Assembly: GCA_902362375.1 (NCBI GenBank)
Contig: CABIVS010000006.1
Location: forward strand, 409,108-462,577
Length of the DNA stretch: 53,470 nucleotides
Direction of reading: 5' to 3'
Source of the DNA: Bacteroidaceae bacterium
GTDB taxonomy: Bacteria; Bacteroidota; Bacteroidia; Bacteroidales; Bacteroidaceae
In this document: in pieces, positions 42,441 to 51,385 of the stretch
How the letters are laid out: every line of letters starts with the position of its first letter
Numbering within the stretch: the first letter of the stretch is position 1
The notes under the pieces: model-generated
Told to the model about the DNA's origin: nothing
Database searches by the model: none
What the model saw: the letters and a program-made list of their open reading frames with translations, nothing else
Program-made: the position numbers and the translations under genes

Positions 42441-43478
42441 TTACTTGAAAATCTTTCTTTCATTCAGGGCTTTCCAGTATTTTCTTGCATTTGCCATGTG
42501 GTCGGCATAATTGGATGCAAAGTTGTGAGTTCCGGAAAAATCCTCTTTGGCGCACATGTAGATATAGTTATGTTTGGTATAGTTCAATACGCTGTCTATT
42601 CCCTTTTTAGAAGGGATACGGATGGGGCCTGGAGGCAGTCCGGTATTTATATAGGTGTTATAGGGGGAGTTGACTTTCAAATTCTCATTGGTGATTCGGC
42701 GCAGACCGAAATCCTGCAGTGCAAATTTGATGGTAGGATCTGCCTGCAGAGGCATATCTTGATGTAAACGGTTGATATACAATCCGGCTACCATTGGCTT
42801 TTCTTCATTGTTGTTGGTTTCTTCTTCGACGATGGAAGCAAGAGTGCTGACTTCTTCCGGTGTCATGCCGATGGCGGTGGCTTGTGCCAGACGTTCTTTG
42901 TTCCAGAAACGTTCGTGTTCATTCTTCATTCGTTTAAAGAAGTCGTCTACGCTCATGTCCCAATATACCTGATAGGTTTCAGGTATGAAAAGGCTGGGGA
43001 GTGTTATGGTTGTGTATCCCATTTGAGCCTGGAAAGTAGAGTCGAATAACTGGCTGGCGATTTCGGCAGAGTCTATCATGAGTTGTTTTCCAATGCTTCG
43101 TGCTAATCGGTCTAATGTCCGGACACTTCCGATAGTAAGGTTGACCGCTTCCTGATAACCTCTGGAAAAGCGGCTATATACATGATAGACATTGTCATTG
43201 GGGCGAATGGCATAACGTCCGGTATGGATATTCTGATCGAAATCTTTGTATTTTGCCATCCACCGGAATCCGGCGAACTTATTGACGTGCCCGAATTCTT
43301 TTATTTTATGGTAGATAGAATCGGCTGTATCATCCCGGTCTACATAAATATATACAGTTTTAGATGGATGAAATTGAGGAGCAAACAGATAGTAATAAAA
43401 GGTGCCTCCGGCAATTGCACAAAGGAGGAATGCTCCGATTAGAATGGATAATAGAATGTTTCTCTTTTTTCTCTTCAT
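42441..43478 (-). CDS. mltG: Endolytic murein transglycosylase
   Basis: A 345-residue MltG/YceG. The ATG at 43478 gives MKRKKRNILLSILIGAFLLC, a cytoplasmic basic end and one TM helix; the longer in-frame start would put 26 unrelated residues ahead. The catalytic region ASIVEEETNNNEEKPMVAGLYINRL holds the catalytic Glu, followed by LQADPTIKFAL and YNTYINTGLPPGPI. It cuts nascent peptidoglycan strands at the inner membrane. Confidence 0.95.
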   Translation of the reverse strand: MKRKKRNILLSILIGAFLLCAIAGGTFYYYLFAPQFHPSKTVYIYVDRDDTADSIYHKIKEFGHVNKFAGFRWMAKYKDFDQNIHTGRYAIRPNDNVYHVYSRFSRGYQEAVNLTIGSVRTLDRLARSIGKQLMIDSAEIASQLFDSTFQAQMGYTTITLPSLFIPETYQVYWDMSVDDFFKRMKNEHERFWNKERLAQATAIGMTPEEVSTLASIVEEETNNNEEKPMVAGLYINRLHQDMPLQADPTIKFALQDFGLRRITNENLKVNSPYNTYINTGLPPGPIRIPSKKGIDSVLNYTKHNYIYMCAKEDFSGTHNFASNYADHMANARKYWKALNERKIFK

Positions 43479-43890
43479 CTTTTGAGGTATATTTAAAAAG
43501 TTCGCCAAAGATAAAAAGAATTTGGATAGGATTGTTCTCTTTACATGATGAATCACAGGGCGGCCGCATCAAAAGTTTGTTTTCTTTTGGTGCGGTTTAT
43601 GAAGCTGTTTCTTCATCTTGCGTTTCACCCTTCTTGCTTTATCCGGATCTTTAGAGTATTTCCTTTTTTGTATAGTAACTCCATTAGTTCCATATATTGT
43701 GGGAATACTTTCCCACAATATAAAAGAATACTTTCCCATAATATGTGGGACTAATTGAATTACTTGATGATACCGTGTGAAACCGTTAGAATCGCTACGG
43801 CATCCCTTTATAATAAGGTGAAGGACTGTTGTAACAGAATACTATTGGCGTATGGAGATAAATTCGTTTCAGCTGAATGAGTTTTGCAAG
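43479..43890. other. Gap between mltG and the nuclease gene, with tandem palindromic repeat
   Basis: No gene seen. At 43506-43513 the minus strand reads TATCTTTG, a -7 box for mltG. At 43694-43750 lies a repeat unit: ATATTGTGGGAA (43694-43705) pairs with TTCCCACAATAT (43710-43721), and AATACTTTCCCA with the next six bases recurs 23 bases later (43704-43721, 43727-43744, one C/T difference). The rest is featureless. Confidence 0.65.
43694..43749. repeat. Tandem palindromic repeat, 23-base period
   Basis: Two 18-base copies (43704-43721 and 43727-43744) differ at one position. The first is half of a perfect 12-pair hairpin with 43694-43705; the second is followed by GTGGGA at 43745-43750, again able to pair with its TCCCA. 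Only two units are present, so it is not a CRISPR array. It may be a dispersed intergenic element. Confidence 0.7.
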
Positions 43891-44769
43891 TTAGTTCGGC
43901 CATAAGGAATAATTAGCGTCCGCTTCTATCCTGTTTTCTATTTCGTCGGGCAGGGGGGCAAAGAAATCCATATTAGTCAGGCTCTCGATGCTATCCACTG
44001 TGACTACATATGAAGATAGAGGTTCTACTGCCTGCTCGTTGTTGAATAAGAAGCCGATGGCCCGTATCGGTTTGACAAAAGGGGATAGGACTACTTTGAA
44101 AAACTGTTGAGGTACTACGACTTTATTTTTCCCAATCGTTTTAGGCTGTTTTTCAATAATAGGTCCACATATAATAATAATGGCACTATCTGCTATGGCC
44201 CAATTCCGGATTTTATCTTCCAGATTTTTCCACCCTCTTCTGTTTAACTGTGGATGTTGTGGACACATATTGCTGAAATAGAATGATTCCTTCATGGCTT
44301 CGGGGCTCCATTTCATATCTGCTGCAGGAGCCATGTGGCCTTTATCATATCCTGAACGGGTGTAGTCGGCATTCGTGGCAATCGGACCTGTCACTAATGG
44401 ATCGGTAATGAAACGATTGCCTCTTTTTTCTTTTCCTCTGGTTTCTTCCCGGGTTAATTCGTAAGAGACCCAGTTGGGGATCTTTAAATCTTTGTTATAT
44501 GATACGGTATATCCGCTATGCCGGATGATTTGTTCTTGCCGGGGAGCTAATGATATGGGTGTCTCCAGATCTTTGCCAAGTGGAATTTGAAGGGAAGCAT
44601 CGGTTTGCAGTTCATTATTTTTCTGGATATTAATCTGTTGGCAATACAAATAGACGCCAAAAAGAATAGGAGTGAGTACAATGATGGCGATGATACATCC
44701 TAACTTGTTATTGCAATGTGATTTCTTTTTGAATAGCTTTCTGTTTTTACCTTTTTTACTTCGATTCAT
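43891..44769 (-). CDS. Membrane-anchored DNA/RNA non-specific endonuclease
   Basis: A 292-residue beta-beta-alpha metal nuclease (NucA/EndoG family). A Lys-rich N-terminus precedes one TM helix (about 26-46). The active site is YDKGHMAPAADMKWS, DKGH in place of the usual DRGH, with His as general base; QLNRRGWKNLEDKIR carries the metal-binding Asn. The orientation puts the nuclease outside the inner membrane, where it could degrade DNA or RNA for nutrients. It follows queH by 27 bases. Confidence 0.9.
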   Translation of the reverse strand: MNRSKKGKNRKLFKKKSHCNNKLGCIIAIIVLTPILFGVYLYCQQINIQKNNELQTDASLQIPLGKDLETPISLAPRQEQIIRHSGYTVSYNKDLKIPNWVSYELTREETRGKEKRGNRFITDPLVTGPIATNADYTRSGYDKGHMAPAADMKWSPEAMKESFYFSNMCPQHPQLNRRGWKNLEDKIRNWAIADSAIIIICGPIIEKQPKTIGKNKVVVPQQFFKVVLSPFVKPIRAIGFLFNNEQAVEPLSSYVVTVDSIESLTNMDFFAPLPDEIENRIEADANYSLWPN

Positions 44770-44796
44770 TGGTTAGCTGCTGATGTCGGGTTCGTT

Positions 44797-45378
44797 TTAT
44801 TCTTCTTTTCTCATGCTGAATTCGCAACCGCAATATTGTTGGTTGTAGAAGTTATACTCTTTAATGATGGCAATGCGTCGTTCACTAAGTCCGCCTTTCC
44901 GCCAATTCTGCTCCCAGTATGTGACATCCGGGTATGAAGCAGTGGCATATTGTCCGGCTTCATTAATCTGCTCCAGACTTTTCCAACGACTGGAAGCAAG
45001 CGTTGTGGTTATTACGGAAAGGCCATGTTCGTGTGCATAACGGGCGGTCTCCAATAAACGTAGTTTAAAGCAACGTAGGCAGCGTCCTCCTCTTTCGGGT
45101 TCCTGCTCCATTCCTGCTATATGACATCGCCAGTTTTCATGATCGTAATCAGCATCTATTATTTCCAATCCCAATGATTGGGCATAGCGCGTACATTCAT
45201 CTTTTCTTATCATATACTCTTCCAGCGGATAGATATTAGGATTGCAATAATAGATAACAGGGGTAATGTGATGTTGCATCATACATTCAATAATGGCTGA
45301 TGAACAAGGAGCGCAACAGGTATGAAGTAAGACCTTATCGGCTCCTCCCGGAACTTCGAGTTGGAATTTCTTTTTCAT
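44797..45378 (-). CDS. queH: Epoxyqueuosine reductase QueH
   Basis: A 193-residue DUF208 protein. LLHTCCAPCSSAI (paired Cys), then YCNPNIYPLEEY, GGRCLRCFKLRLLETA (CxxC) and the closing YNQQYCGCEFS match the iron-sulfur enzyme that does the last step of queuosine synthesis in tRNA. Four Cys pairs are all present. The ATG at 45378 fits the family start. A TAACTTTA resembling a -7 box lies just before it. Confidence 0.93.
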   Translation of the reverse strand: MKKKFQLEVPGGADKVLLHTCCAPCSSAIIECMMQHHITPVIYYCNPNIYPLEEYMIRKDECTRYAQSLGLEIIDADYDHENWRCHIAGMEQEPERGGRCLRCFKLRLLETARYAHEHGLSVITTTLASSRWKSLEQINEAGQYATASYPDVTYWEQNWRKGGLSERRIAIIKEYNFYNQQYCGCEFSMRKEE

Positions 45379-45447
45379 GCGGTAAAGTTAGTACATATTT
45401 ACGATACGAGTCAATGGTTTATGTTTTATTCAGAATAGTTTTTTTTG

Positions 45448-45455
45448 TATATTTG
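45448..45455 (+). promoter_or_regulatory. -7 element of the DUF3352 gene
   Basis: TATATTTG, a perfect -7 box, lies 27 bases before the ATG at 45483 and supports that start over a longer in-frame one overlapping queH. Confidence 0.65.
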
Positions 45456-45482
45456 TCCATTCAAGTTTATAACAACTCAATA

Positions 45483-47525
45483 ATGGATGAATTAAATTGC
45501 GGGCAAGAAGAACAAAATGTAGGTCCGGAGAAGAAAAAAAGTACCTCGAAAATTGTGAAGAGGACTTTAGTTGTGGCTGTATTGGCTTTGGCGGTATATG
45601 TTGTATATTCCGTGGTTTATTTATTTGTCTCGCCTGATCGGAATATTCAGCAGATCTATCTGGTTCCGGAAGATGCGGCATTTATTATTCAGTCATCGGC
45701 TCCGATTGAAGATTGGGAGAAGTTTAGTGGAAGCGAGACGTGGCAATGCCTGAAGAAAGCGAAATCTTTTGAGGAGGTGACGCAAAGTGTGGAGAAGCTG
45801 GATTCCGTTGTCAAAAGCAATAAGGTATTATTGTCGCTTGTTGGTGAGCGGGATATGCTTATTTCGCTCCATAAGACTCGTCCCACTAATTGGGATTTTC
45901 TACTTATCCTGGATATGCAGAAGACATCAAAGATGGACTTATTGAAAGACCAGGTTGAAACCGTATTGGTTATGAGTGGTTTTACTGTGACTAACCGGAT
46001 GCATAATGGTATTAATATCCTTGAAATGCGCGATCCCGAGACGAGGGATATTTTCTATATTGCTTTTGTCGATAATCATTTGGTCGGTTCTTATACATCC
46101 GGACTTGTTGAGTCGGCTATTGATTCTCGTAATAAACCTAAAATCGGGCTTGATCAGTCTTTTATTGAAACAGAGAAGTTGGTTTCCGGTAAGGGGCTTG
46201 TCAGGGTCTTTATCAATTATGCGCGTGTACCTCAATTTATGTCTATTTATTTAGGTACAAGAAATGAGTATATCGATCTGTTTAGCAATTCCATGAATTT
46301 TGCGGGACTTTATTTAAATACGAATAAGGAGAGAATGGAGGTGAAAGGATATACGTTGAAAAAAGATTCTGCCGATCCTTATGTCACTGCTTTGTTGAAT
46401 TCGGGAAAACATAAAATGAAAGCGCATGAGATTCTGTCCGGGCGGACAGCTCTTTATACGAATATAGGTTTCAATAGTCCGGTAACTTTTGTAAAGGAAT
46501 TGGAGAATGCACTGTCGGTTCACAATAAACAGCTGTATGATTCTTATCAAAGTTCCCGGAAAAAGATAGAAGGGCTATTCGGTATATCTTTGGAAGAAAA
46601 CTTCTTGAGTTGGATGTCAGGAGAGTTTGCTATTACCCAATCCGAACCAGGTTTGTTAGGGCATGATCCCGAACTGATTCTGGCTATCAGGGCTAAAAGT
46701 ATTAAAGATGCCCGTAGGAACATGGAATTCATTGAAAAGAAGATTAAGCGACGTACTCCGGTTAAGATTAAGACTGCTAATTATAAGGATTTCGAGATTA
46801 ATTATATCGAGATGAAAGGCTTTTTCCGCTTGTTTTTTGGGAAGCTATTTGATAAATTTGAGAAGCCATACTATACTTATGTTGACGATTATGTTGTTTT
46901 TAGTAATAAAGCTGCTTCTTTACTTTCCTTTGTAGAAGATTACGAGCAGAAGAATTTATTGAAAAATAATCCGGGTTTTGAAAATGCACTGTCATATTTA
47001 AAATCAAGTTCTACTATTTTCTTATATACAGATGTGCGCAAGTTTTATTCCCAGTTGAAACCGATGATGAATCCTGCCACATGGAATGAAATACAATCAA
47101 ACAAAGACGTTTTGTATTCATTCCCTTACTGGACTATGCAGATTATAGGAGAGGATCACTCGGCTTCTTTGCAGTATGTGATGGATTATAGCCCATATCA
47201 ACCGGAAGAGGTTGCCGTTGCTATTGCTACTGATGAAGATGATAAGGAAATGAACGAAGATGCTGAAACCGAGAAAGAGCAGATGAGCGAACTGAAACGT
47301 TTCTATGTCGAAAAGTTTGAAGGGAATGTGTTGCGGGAGTTCTATCCGGAAGGCGCATTGAAGAGTGAAGCGGAAGTAAAAGAAGGGAAACGTCACGGCC
47401 GTTACCGTGAATATTATGAAGATGGTACCTTGAAACTTCGTGGAAAGTATGCAAATAATAAACCGAAAGGTACATGGAAATATTATACCGAGGACGGGAA
47501 ATTTGAGCGCAAAGAAAAGTTTTAG
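45483..47525 (+). CDS. DUF3352-like membrane protein with C-terminal MORN-like repeats
   Basis: A 680-residue protein with one N-terminal TM helix (about residues 27-48), a large extracytoplasmic region resembling DUF3352, an acidic linker (about 585-615) and, from about 625, three repeats of the MORN/YwqK kind: REFYPEGALKSEAEVKEGKR, REYYEDGTLKLRGKYANNKP and KYYTEDGKFERKEKF. DUF3352 has no known biochemical role. The ATG at 45483 is chosen because it follows a good -7 box. The fusion is unusual and may bind membrane or a partner. Confidence 0.8.
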   Translation: MDELNCGQEEQNVGPEKKKSTSKIVKRTLVVAVLALAVYVVYSVVYLFVSPDRNIQQIYLVPEDAAFIIQSSAPIEDWEKFSGSETWQCLKKAKSFEEVTQSVEKLDSVVKSNKVLLSLVGERDMLISLHKTRPTNWDFLLILDMQKTSKMDLLKDQVETVLVMSGFTVTNRMHNGINILEMRDPETRDIFYIAFVDNHLVGSYTSGLVESAIDSRNKPKIGLDQSFIETEKLVSGKGLVRVFINYARVPQFMSIYLGTRNEYIDLFSNSMNFAGLYLNTNKERMEVKGYTLKKDSADPYVTALLNSGKHKMKAHEILSGRTALYTNIGFNSPVTFVKELENALSVHNKQLYDSYQSSRKKIEGLFGISLEENFLSWMSGEFAITQSEPGLLGHDPELILAIRAKSIKDARRNMEFIEKKIKRRTPVKIKTANYKDFEINYIEMKGFFRLFFGKLFDKFEKPYYTYVDDYVVFSNKAASLLSFVEDYEQKNLLKNNPGFENALSYLKSSSTIFLYTDVRKFYSQLKPMMNPATWNEIQSNKDVLYSFPYWTMQIIGEDHSASLQYVMDYSPYQPEEVAVAIATDEDDKEMNEDAETEKEQMSELKRFYVEKFEGNVLREFYPEGALKSEAEVKEGKRHGRYREYYEDGTLKLRGKYANNKPKGTWKYYTEDGKFERKEKF

Positions 47526-47602
47526 ATTACGTCAACAAAAGTTGATTTAAAAAATAAGCTCAAAAAATAATCGGATTCTTTTTGTTTTCTCAAATAAAGC
47601 TG

Positions 47603-47610
47603 TAATTTTG
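47603..47610 (+). promoter_or_regulatory. -7 element of the tRNA-Thr gene
   Basis: TAATTTTG fits TAnnTTTG; TTTG at 47581-47584 is 18 bases upstream. The tRNA begins 24 bases downstream. Confidence 0.65.
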
Positions 47611-47633
47611 CACGCCGTAAACGAGAGACAAAC

Positions 47634-47706
<73 letters not shown>

Positions 47707-47709
47707 CTC

Positions 47710-47755
47710 AAATTAGAACGCTGATTATTAACTAATAATCAGCGTTCTAATTTTT
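47710..47755 (+). terminator. Terminator after tRNA-Thr
   Basis: A perfect 21-pair inverted repeat (47710-47730 with 47733-47753) whose right arm runs into a T tract at 47751-47755. Confidence 0.92.
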
Positions 47756-47827
47756 ATAAAATATCCAATTTCCTATGAAAGGAAAATTCAGTGTATGTAA
47801 TAGATGTGAAATATAAAAATGTAATCT

Positions 47828-47923
47828 ATGTTGAGTCGTATTATTGTTTTAGTAGTTGCCGGAGTGGCAGTAGTCTATATCGTTCGCTTTATAGATAACT
47901 TTTTCTCCCAGCGTAGAAGATAA
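47828..47923 (+). CDS. 31-residue single-TM microprotein
   Basis: An ATG-initiated frame of 31 codons. The first 22 residues are almost purely hydrophobic (IIVLVVAGVAVVYIV) and the tail is basic (FSQRRR), giving a single-pass, inside-positive TM peptide. The stop ends exactly where the ROK gene stop on the other strand begins. No Shine-Dalgarno site, as usual in Bacteroides, and no promoter box is obvious after the tRNA terminator. The composition is not that of random AT-rich DNA. Function unknown. Confidence 0.5.
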   Translation: MLSRIIVLVVAGVAVVYIVRFIDNFFSQRRR

Positions 47924-49132
47924 TCAGCTTTCAAACATTCTGCTGCGTGCTAGCATACAAGCGCCAACAATGCCAGCTTTATCTTTCAATTTGGATGTTA
48001 TAATGGCTGAATCCTTATTCACCAGATTGAGTGAGTATTTGCGTACGGCTGTTTTTATGGGCTGGGTGATATAATCGCCGGTCAGAGATAAAGTTCCCCC
48101 TATAATTACCAGTTCCGGGTTGAAGATGTTGATTAGTCCGGCAATCTGTTTTCCCAGTTTCTGCCCGATTTCTTCTACGATTTCAATGCAAAGCAAGTCT
48201 TCTTTATTCACGGCAGCAATTATCTCATCAAGAGTGATCGGATTTTCTTCTGTGGCGACTCGAGTCGATAGTATGGAGCTTTCCCCGTTCTGAATACGTT
48301 CCAATAAAATACGGTGCAGTGCTGAACCGGAGGCTTCTGTCTCCAGGCATCCTTTTTTGCCGCAATGGCAGATTATTTCATTATCATAAGCGCTCATGTG
48401 TCCAAACTCACCGGAGAAACCGGATTTTCCAGTATAGATCTTCCCGTCAATAATAATTCCGATCCCTACTCCCCAGCTTACATTTACAAAAATGATATCT
48501 TTTTCTCCTTTTACACAGCCTTGCATATATTCTCCATAGGTCATGGCACGCGTATCATTGTCAACAGTCACTTTATATCCTAATTTTTCGGATAATACAT
48601 CTGCTAATGGTCTCTCCTCAAAATTAAACTGGCTGAAGCTATATCCTGATTCAGGATTTACACGACCCGATACATTTACATTAATATTTAAGATCTTCTC
48701 TTTATTAATAGTGAGTTTCTTTATAAAATTGAGAATATGTTTGCATAACTCATTCATCCCTTCAATTGAGTTCTCAAATTTATAAGGTATATTCATTTTC
48801 AGTTCCACCATATCGCCTTTAAAATTTATCAGGCCGATATTGACAGCGAATCTTTTAATGTCTACACCTAAAAAGTAACCGGATTCGGGATTAAGTCCAT
48901 AAAGGTTTGGATGGCGTCCGCCGCTAGTTTCCAATTTTCCATAATCATTAATATATCCGTCATCACACATTTCGCCAATAAATTTGGTGACAGTTGGTAC
49001 ACTTAAATCCAGCTCTTTTGAAAGATCGGGAATTGTAGAACTGCCATTATATATATAATGTGTAATAATTCTCTTTTTGACGAGAGCGCTTTTAGAGCCC
49101 TTTTCTATTTCTTTCAAGAATTGTTGGTTCAT
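47924..49132 (-). CDS. ROK family transcriptional repressor (NagC/XylR-like)
   Basis: A 402-residue ROK regulator. N-terminal winged HTH with TIPDLSKELDLSVPTVTKFI; sugar-kinase-like domain with LGVDIKRFAVNIGLINFKG, VNVSWGVGIGIIIDG, GEFGHM and the zinc site CHCGKKGCLE, all ROK hallmarks. The start at 49132 (MNQQFLKEIEKG) is chosen over one eight codons upstream. A minus-strand -7 box TATCTTTG sits at 49158-49165. It lies divergent from the FAD oxidoreductase operon, which it probably controls. Confidence 0.93.
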   Translation of the reverse strand: MNQQFLKEIEKGSKSALVKKRIITHYIYNGSSTIPDLSKELDLSVPTVTKFIGEMCDDGYINDYGKLETSGGRHPNLYGLNPESGYFLGVDIKRFAVNIGLINFKGDMVELKMNIPYKFENSIEGMNELCKHILNFIKKLTINKEKILNINVNVSGRVNPESGYSFSQFNFEERPLADVLSEKLGYKVTVDNDTRAMTYGEYMQGCVKGEKDIIFVNVSWGVGIGIIIDGKIYTGKSGFSGEFGHMSAYDNEIICHCGKKGCLETEASGSALHRILLERIQNGESSILSTRVATEENPITLDEIIAAVNKEDLLCIEIVEEIGQKLGKQIAGLINIFNPELVIIGGTLSLTGDYITQPIKTAVRKYSLNLVNKDSAIITSKLKDKAGIVGACMLARSRMFES

Positions 49133-49466
49133 AACTATGCTTATTTGGTAATTCACACAAAGATAATTAATTTTTTTATTAATTTACGGTTTTAGAACCT
49201 TGAAAATTAGAATATCTTGGATGTTATACTATATATATGTTATCTAATGAGTTTATATACAGGATAATATAAGGGTGATCGATTATGGGTATAATAAATG
49301 GAATATGATGATTGGTGAATTAATTACCCCTTCTATTAATTAATTATGCTATCAATAATGTTTTTATTAATAAAATATTTTATTATCTATTGTTTATTTA
49401 ATAAATATAACTATATTTGTGCCGTGATATTATTAATAAAAGTCTGTATCCTTAAATGAATTTAGT
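49133..49466. promoter_or_regulatory. Divergent control region between ROK gene and FAD operon
   Basis: The rightward promoter has a TTG -33 core at 49390-49392 and -7 TATATTTG at 49412-49419. The palindrome TTATTAATAA occurs twice, at 49364-49373 (inside the longer palindrome TTTTATTAATAAAA, 49362-49375) and at 49430-49439, one copy on each side of that promoter. Related TTAATTAATTA stretches lie at 49319-49345. The leftward -7 for the ROK gene is at 49158-49165. The pair of palindromes is a candidate operator. Confidence 0.6.
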
Positions 49467-51341
49467 ATGAGAAACTATTTTTTAGGTTTGTGTCTATTGT
49501 TTGCTTTATGTTTCACAGCATGCTCTCGTTCTGATGATTCTGTTGATGTGTTAATTATTGGTGGGGGTGCCAGTGGCGTAACTGCTGGTATTCAGTCTGC
49601 TCGAATGGGAGTTGAGACATTGATAGTGGAAGAAACAGAATGGTTGGGGGGAATGCTTACTTCCGCAGGTGTAAGTGCTGTTGATGGAAATTATGATTTG
49701 CCGGCTGGTTTGTTTGGTGAGTTTCGCGGACATTTAGCAGATTATTATGGAGGACTTGATTCTTTAAAAACCGGTTGGGTGAGTGGAGTGTTATTTGAAC
49801 CTTCAGTTGGAAATAAAATTTTCCATGAGATGGTTGGCGTAGAGAAAAACTTAAAAGTATGGCATAATGCTACTCTGGTAAAATTGGAAAGAAAAGATGA
49901 TTCTTGGATTGCTCAAATTCAGATGAAGGATAATACGATTAAAAAAGTATGCGCTAAGATTTTGATTGATGGTACGGAATTGGGTGATATAGCCAAAATG
50001 TGCGGTGTGAAATATGATATCGGCATGGAAAGCCGTCATGATACTAAAGAAGATATTGCCCCGGAAGAGAAAAATAATATAGTTCAGGATATTACATACG
50101 TTGCAATCTTGAAAGATTATGGTAAGGATGTGACGATTCCTTGCCCTGAAGGATACAATAAAGATGAATTTGCTTGTGCGTGCGCCAGTCCTGTTTGTGT
50201 CACACCTAAAGAACCGGATCGTGTATGGTCTAAGGAAATGATGATAACATATGGGAAGCTTCCTAATAATAAGTATATGATAAATTGGCCGATAGAAGGC
50301 AATGATTATTATGTTAACCTGATTGAGATGACTCGTGAGGAACGTGAAGAAGCTTTGAAATATGCCAAGCATTATACAATGTGTTTTGTTTATTTCCTGC
50401 AACATGAGTTAGGCTTTAATACATTGGGATTGGCTGATGATGAATATCCTACGGCCGACAAACTGCCATTTATTCCTTATCATAGGGAGTCAAGAAGAAT
50501 CCATGGATTGGTTCGTTTTAATTTAAATCATGTTTGTGAGCCGTTCAACCAGTCTCAACCACTTTATCGCACTTGCATTGCTGTTGGAAATTATCCAGTA
50601 GATCATCATCATACCCGTTATCATGGATATGAAGAATTGCCTAATCTCTATTTTCATCCGGTACCTTCGTATGGATTGCCTTTAGGAACCCTGATTCCAA
50701 AAGATGTTGAAGGTTTGATTGTTGCTGAAAAATCAATATCCGTTTCCAATATAATTAATGGTACCACTCGCTTGCAACCTATGGTAATGCAGATTGGACA
50801 GGCAGCGGGAGCATTGGCAGCTCTTGCAGTGAAAGAAAATAAGAATATTAGTGAAGTGTCTGTTCGGGAAGTGCAAAATGTAATTTTGGATGCGAAAGGA
50901 TATTTATTACCTTATTTAGATGTTGCAATGGATCATCCAATGTTTAAATCATTACAGCGTGTAGGTTCTACAGGAATTTTAAAAGGTATAGGTAAAAGTG
51001 TTGACTGGGCAAATCAAACGTGGTTTAGAGCAGATACTTTGTTATTGGCAAATGAGTTGGAAGGGCTAAGAGATGTGTATCCCTTTGTTGATAAGCAAAA
51101 TTTTGAAGGTAATAATACCATATCAATTCAGAAAGCGGTAGAGATGATAGAAGGGATTGCTGAAAAAGAAAGTATTGAGTTGAAGAAGGGTAGGATTGAA
51201 GAAATCTGGAGTGAATTTGGCTTGAAAGATTTAGATATGAATCGAAATATTCTACGGGGTGAAATGGCTATTTTGATAGATCAGATATTAGATCCTTTCA
51301 ATAATAAAAAAATAGATATTACAGGACAGTATATTCAATAG
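49467..51341 (+). CDS. FAD-dependent oxidoreductase lipoprotein
   Basis: A 624-residue exported lipoprotein: signal MRNYFLGLCLLFALCFTAC ends in a lipobox. The mature domain starts with DVLIIGGGASGVTAGIQSAR, the FAD dinucleotide loop, then EETEWLGGMLTSAGVSAVDG, a block typical of the FAD_oxidored (PF12831) family; IIGQAAGALAALA-like residues occur around 445-455 (MQIGQAAGALAALAV). The C-terminal 130 residues are helical. Substrate unknown; family members in Bacteroides polysaccharide-use loci may oxidise sugars. First gene of the operon with DUF4434 and MFS. Confidence 0.9.
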   Translation: MRNYFLGLCLLFALCFTACSRSDDSVDVLIIGGGASGVTAGIQSARMGVETLIVEETEWLGGMLTSAGVSAVDGNYDLPAGLFGEFRGHLADYYGGLDSLKTGWVSGVLFEPSVGNKIFHEMVGVEKNLKVWHNATLVKLERKDDSWIAQIQMKDNTIKKVCAKILIDGTELGDIAKMCGVKYDIGMESRHDTKEDIAPEEKNNIVQDITYVAILKDYGKDVTIPCPEGYNKDEFACACASPVCVTPKEPDRVWSKEMMITYGKLPNNKYMINWPIEGNDYYVNLIEMTREEREEALKYAKHYTMCFVYFLQHELGFNTLGLADDEYPTADKLPFIPYHRESRRIHGLVRFNLNHVCEPFNQSQPLYRTCIAVGNYPVDHHHTRYHGYEELPNLYFHPVPSYGLPLGTLIPKDVEGLIVAEKSISVSNIINGTTRLQPMVMQIGQAAGALAALAVKENKNISEVSVREVQNVILDAKGYLLPYLDVAMDHPMFKSLQRVGSTGILKGIGKSVDWANQTWFRADTLLLANELEGLRDVYPFVDKQNFEGNNTISIQKAVEMIEGIAEKESIELKKGRIEEIWSEFGLKDLDMNRNILRGEMAILIDQILDPFNNKKIDITGQYIQ

Positions 51342-51385
51342 GTAATAAAAATATAAATGTTAACAGCTGTTTTAATTAAACTAAT

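Noticed and set aside
43694..43749. Short CRISPR-like array
   Set aside because: Only two units, spacer of about five bases, no cas genes nearby.
47526..47560. Terminator after the DUF3352 gene
   Set aside because: TCAAC/GTTGA stem has only five pairs and a poor T tract; too weak to call.
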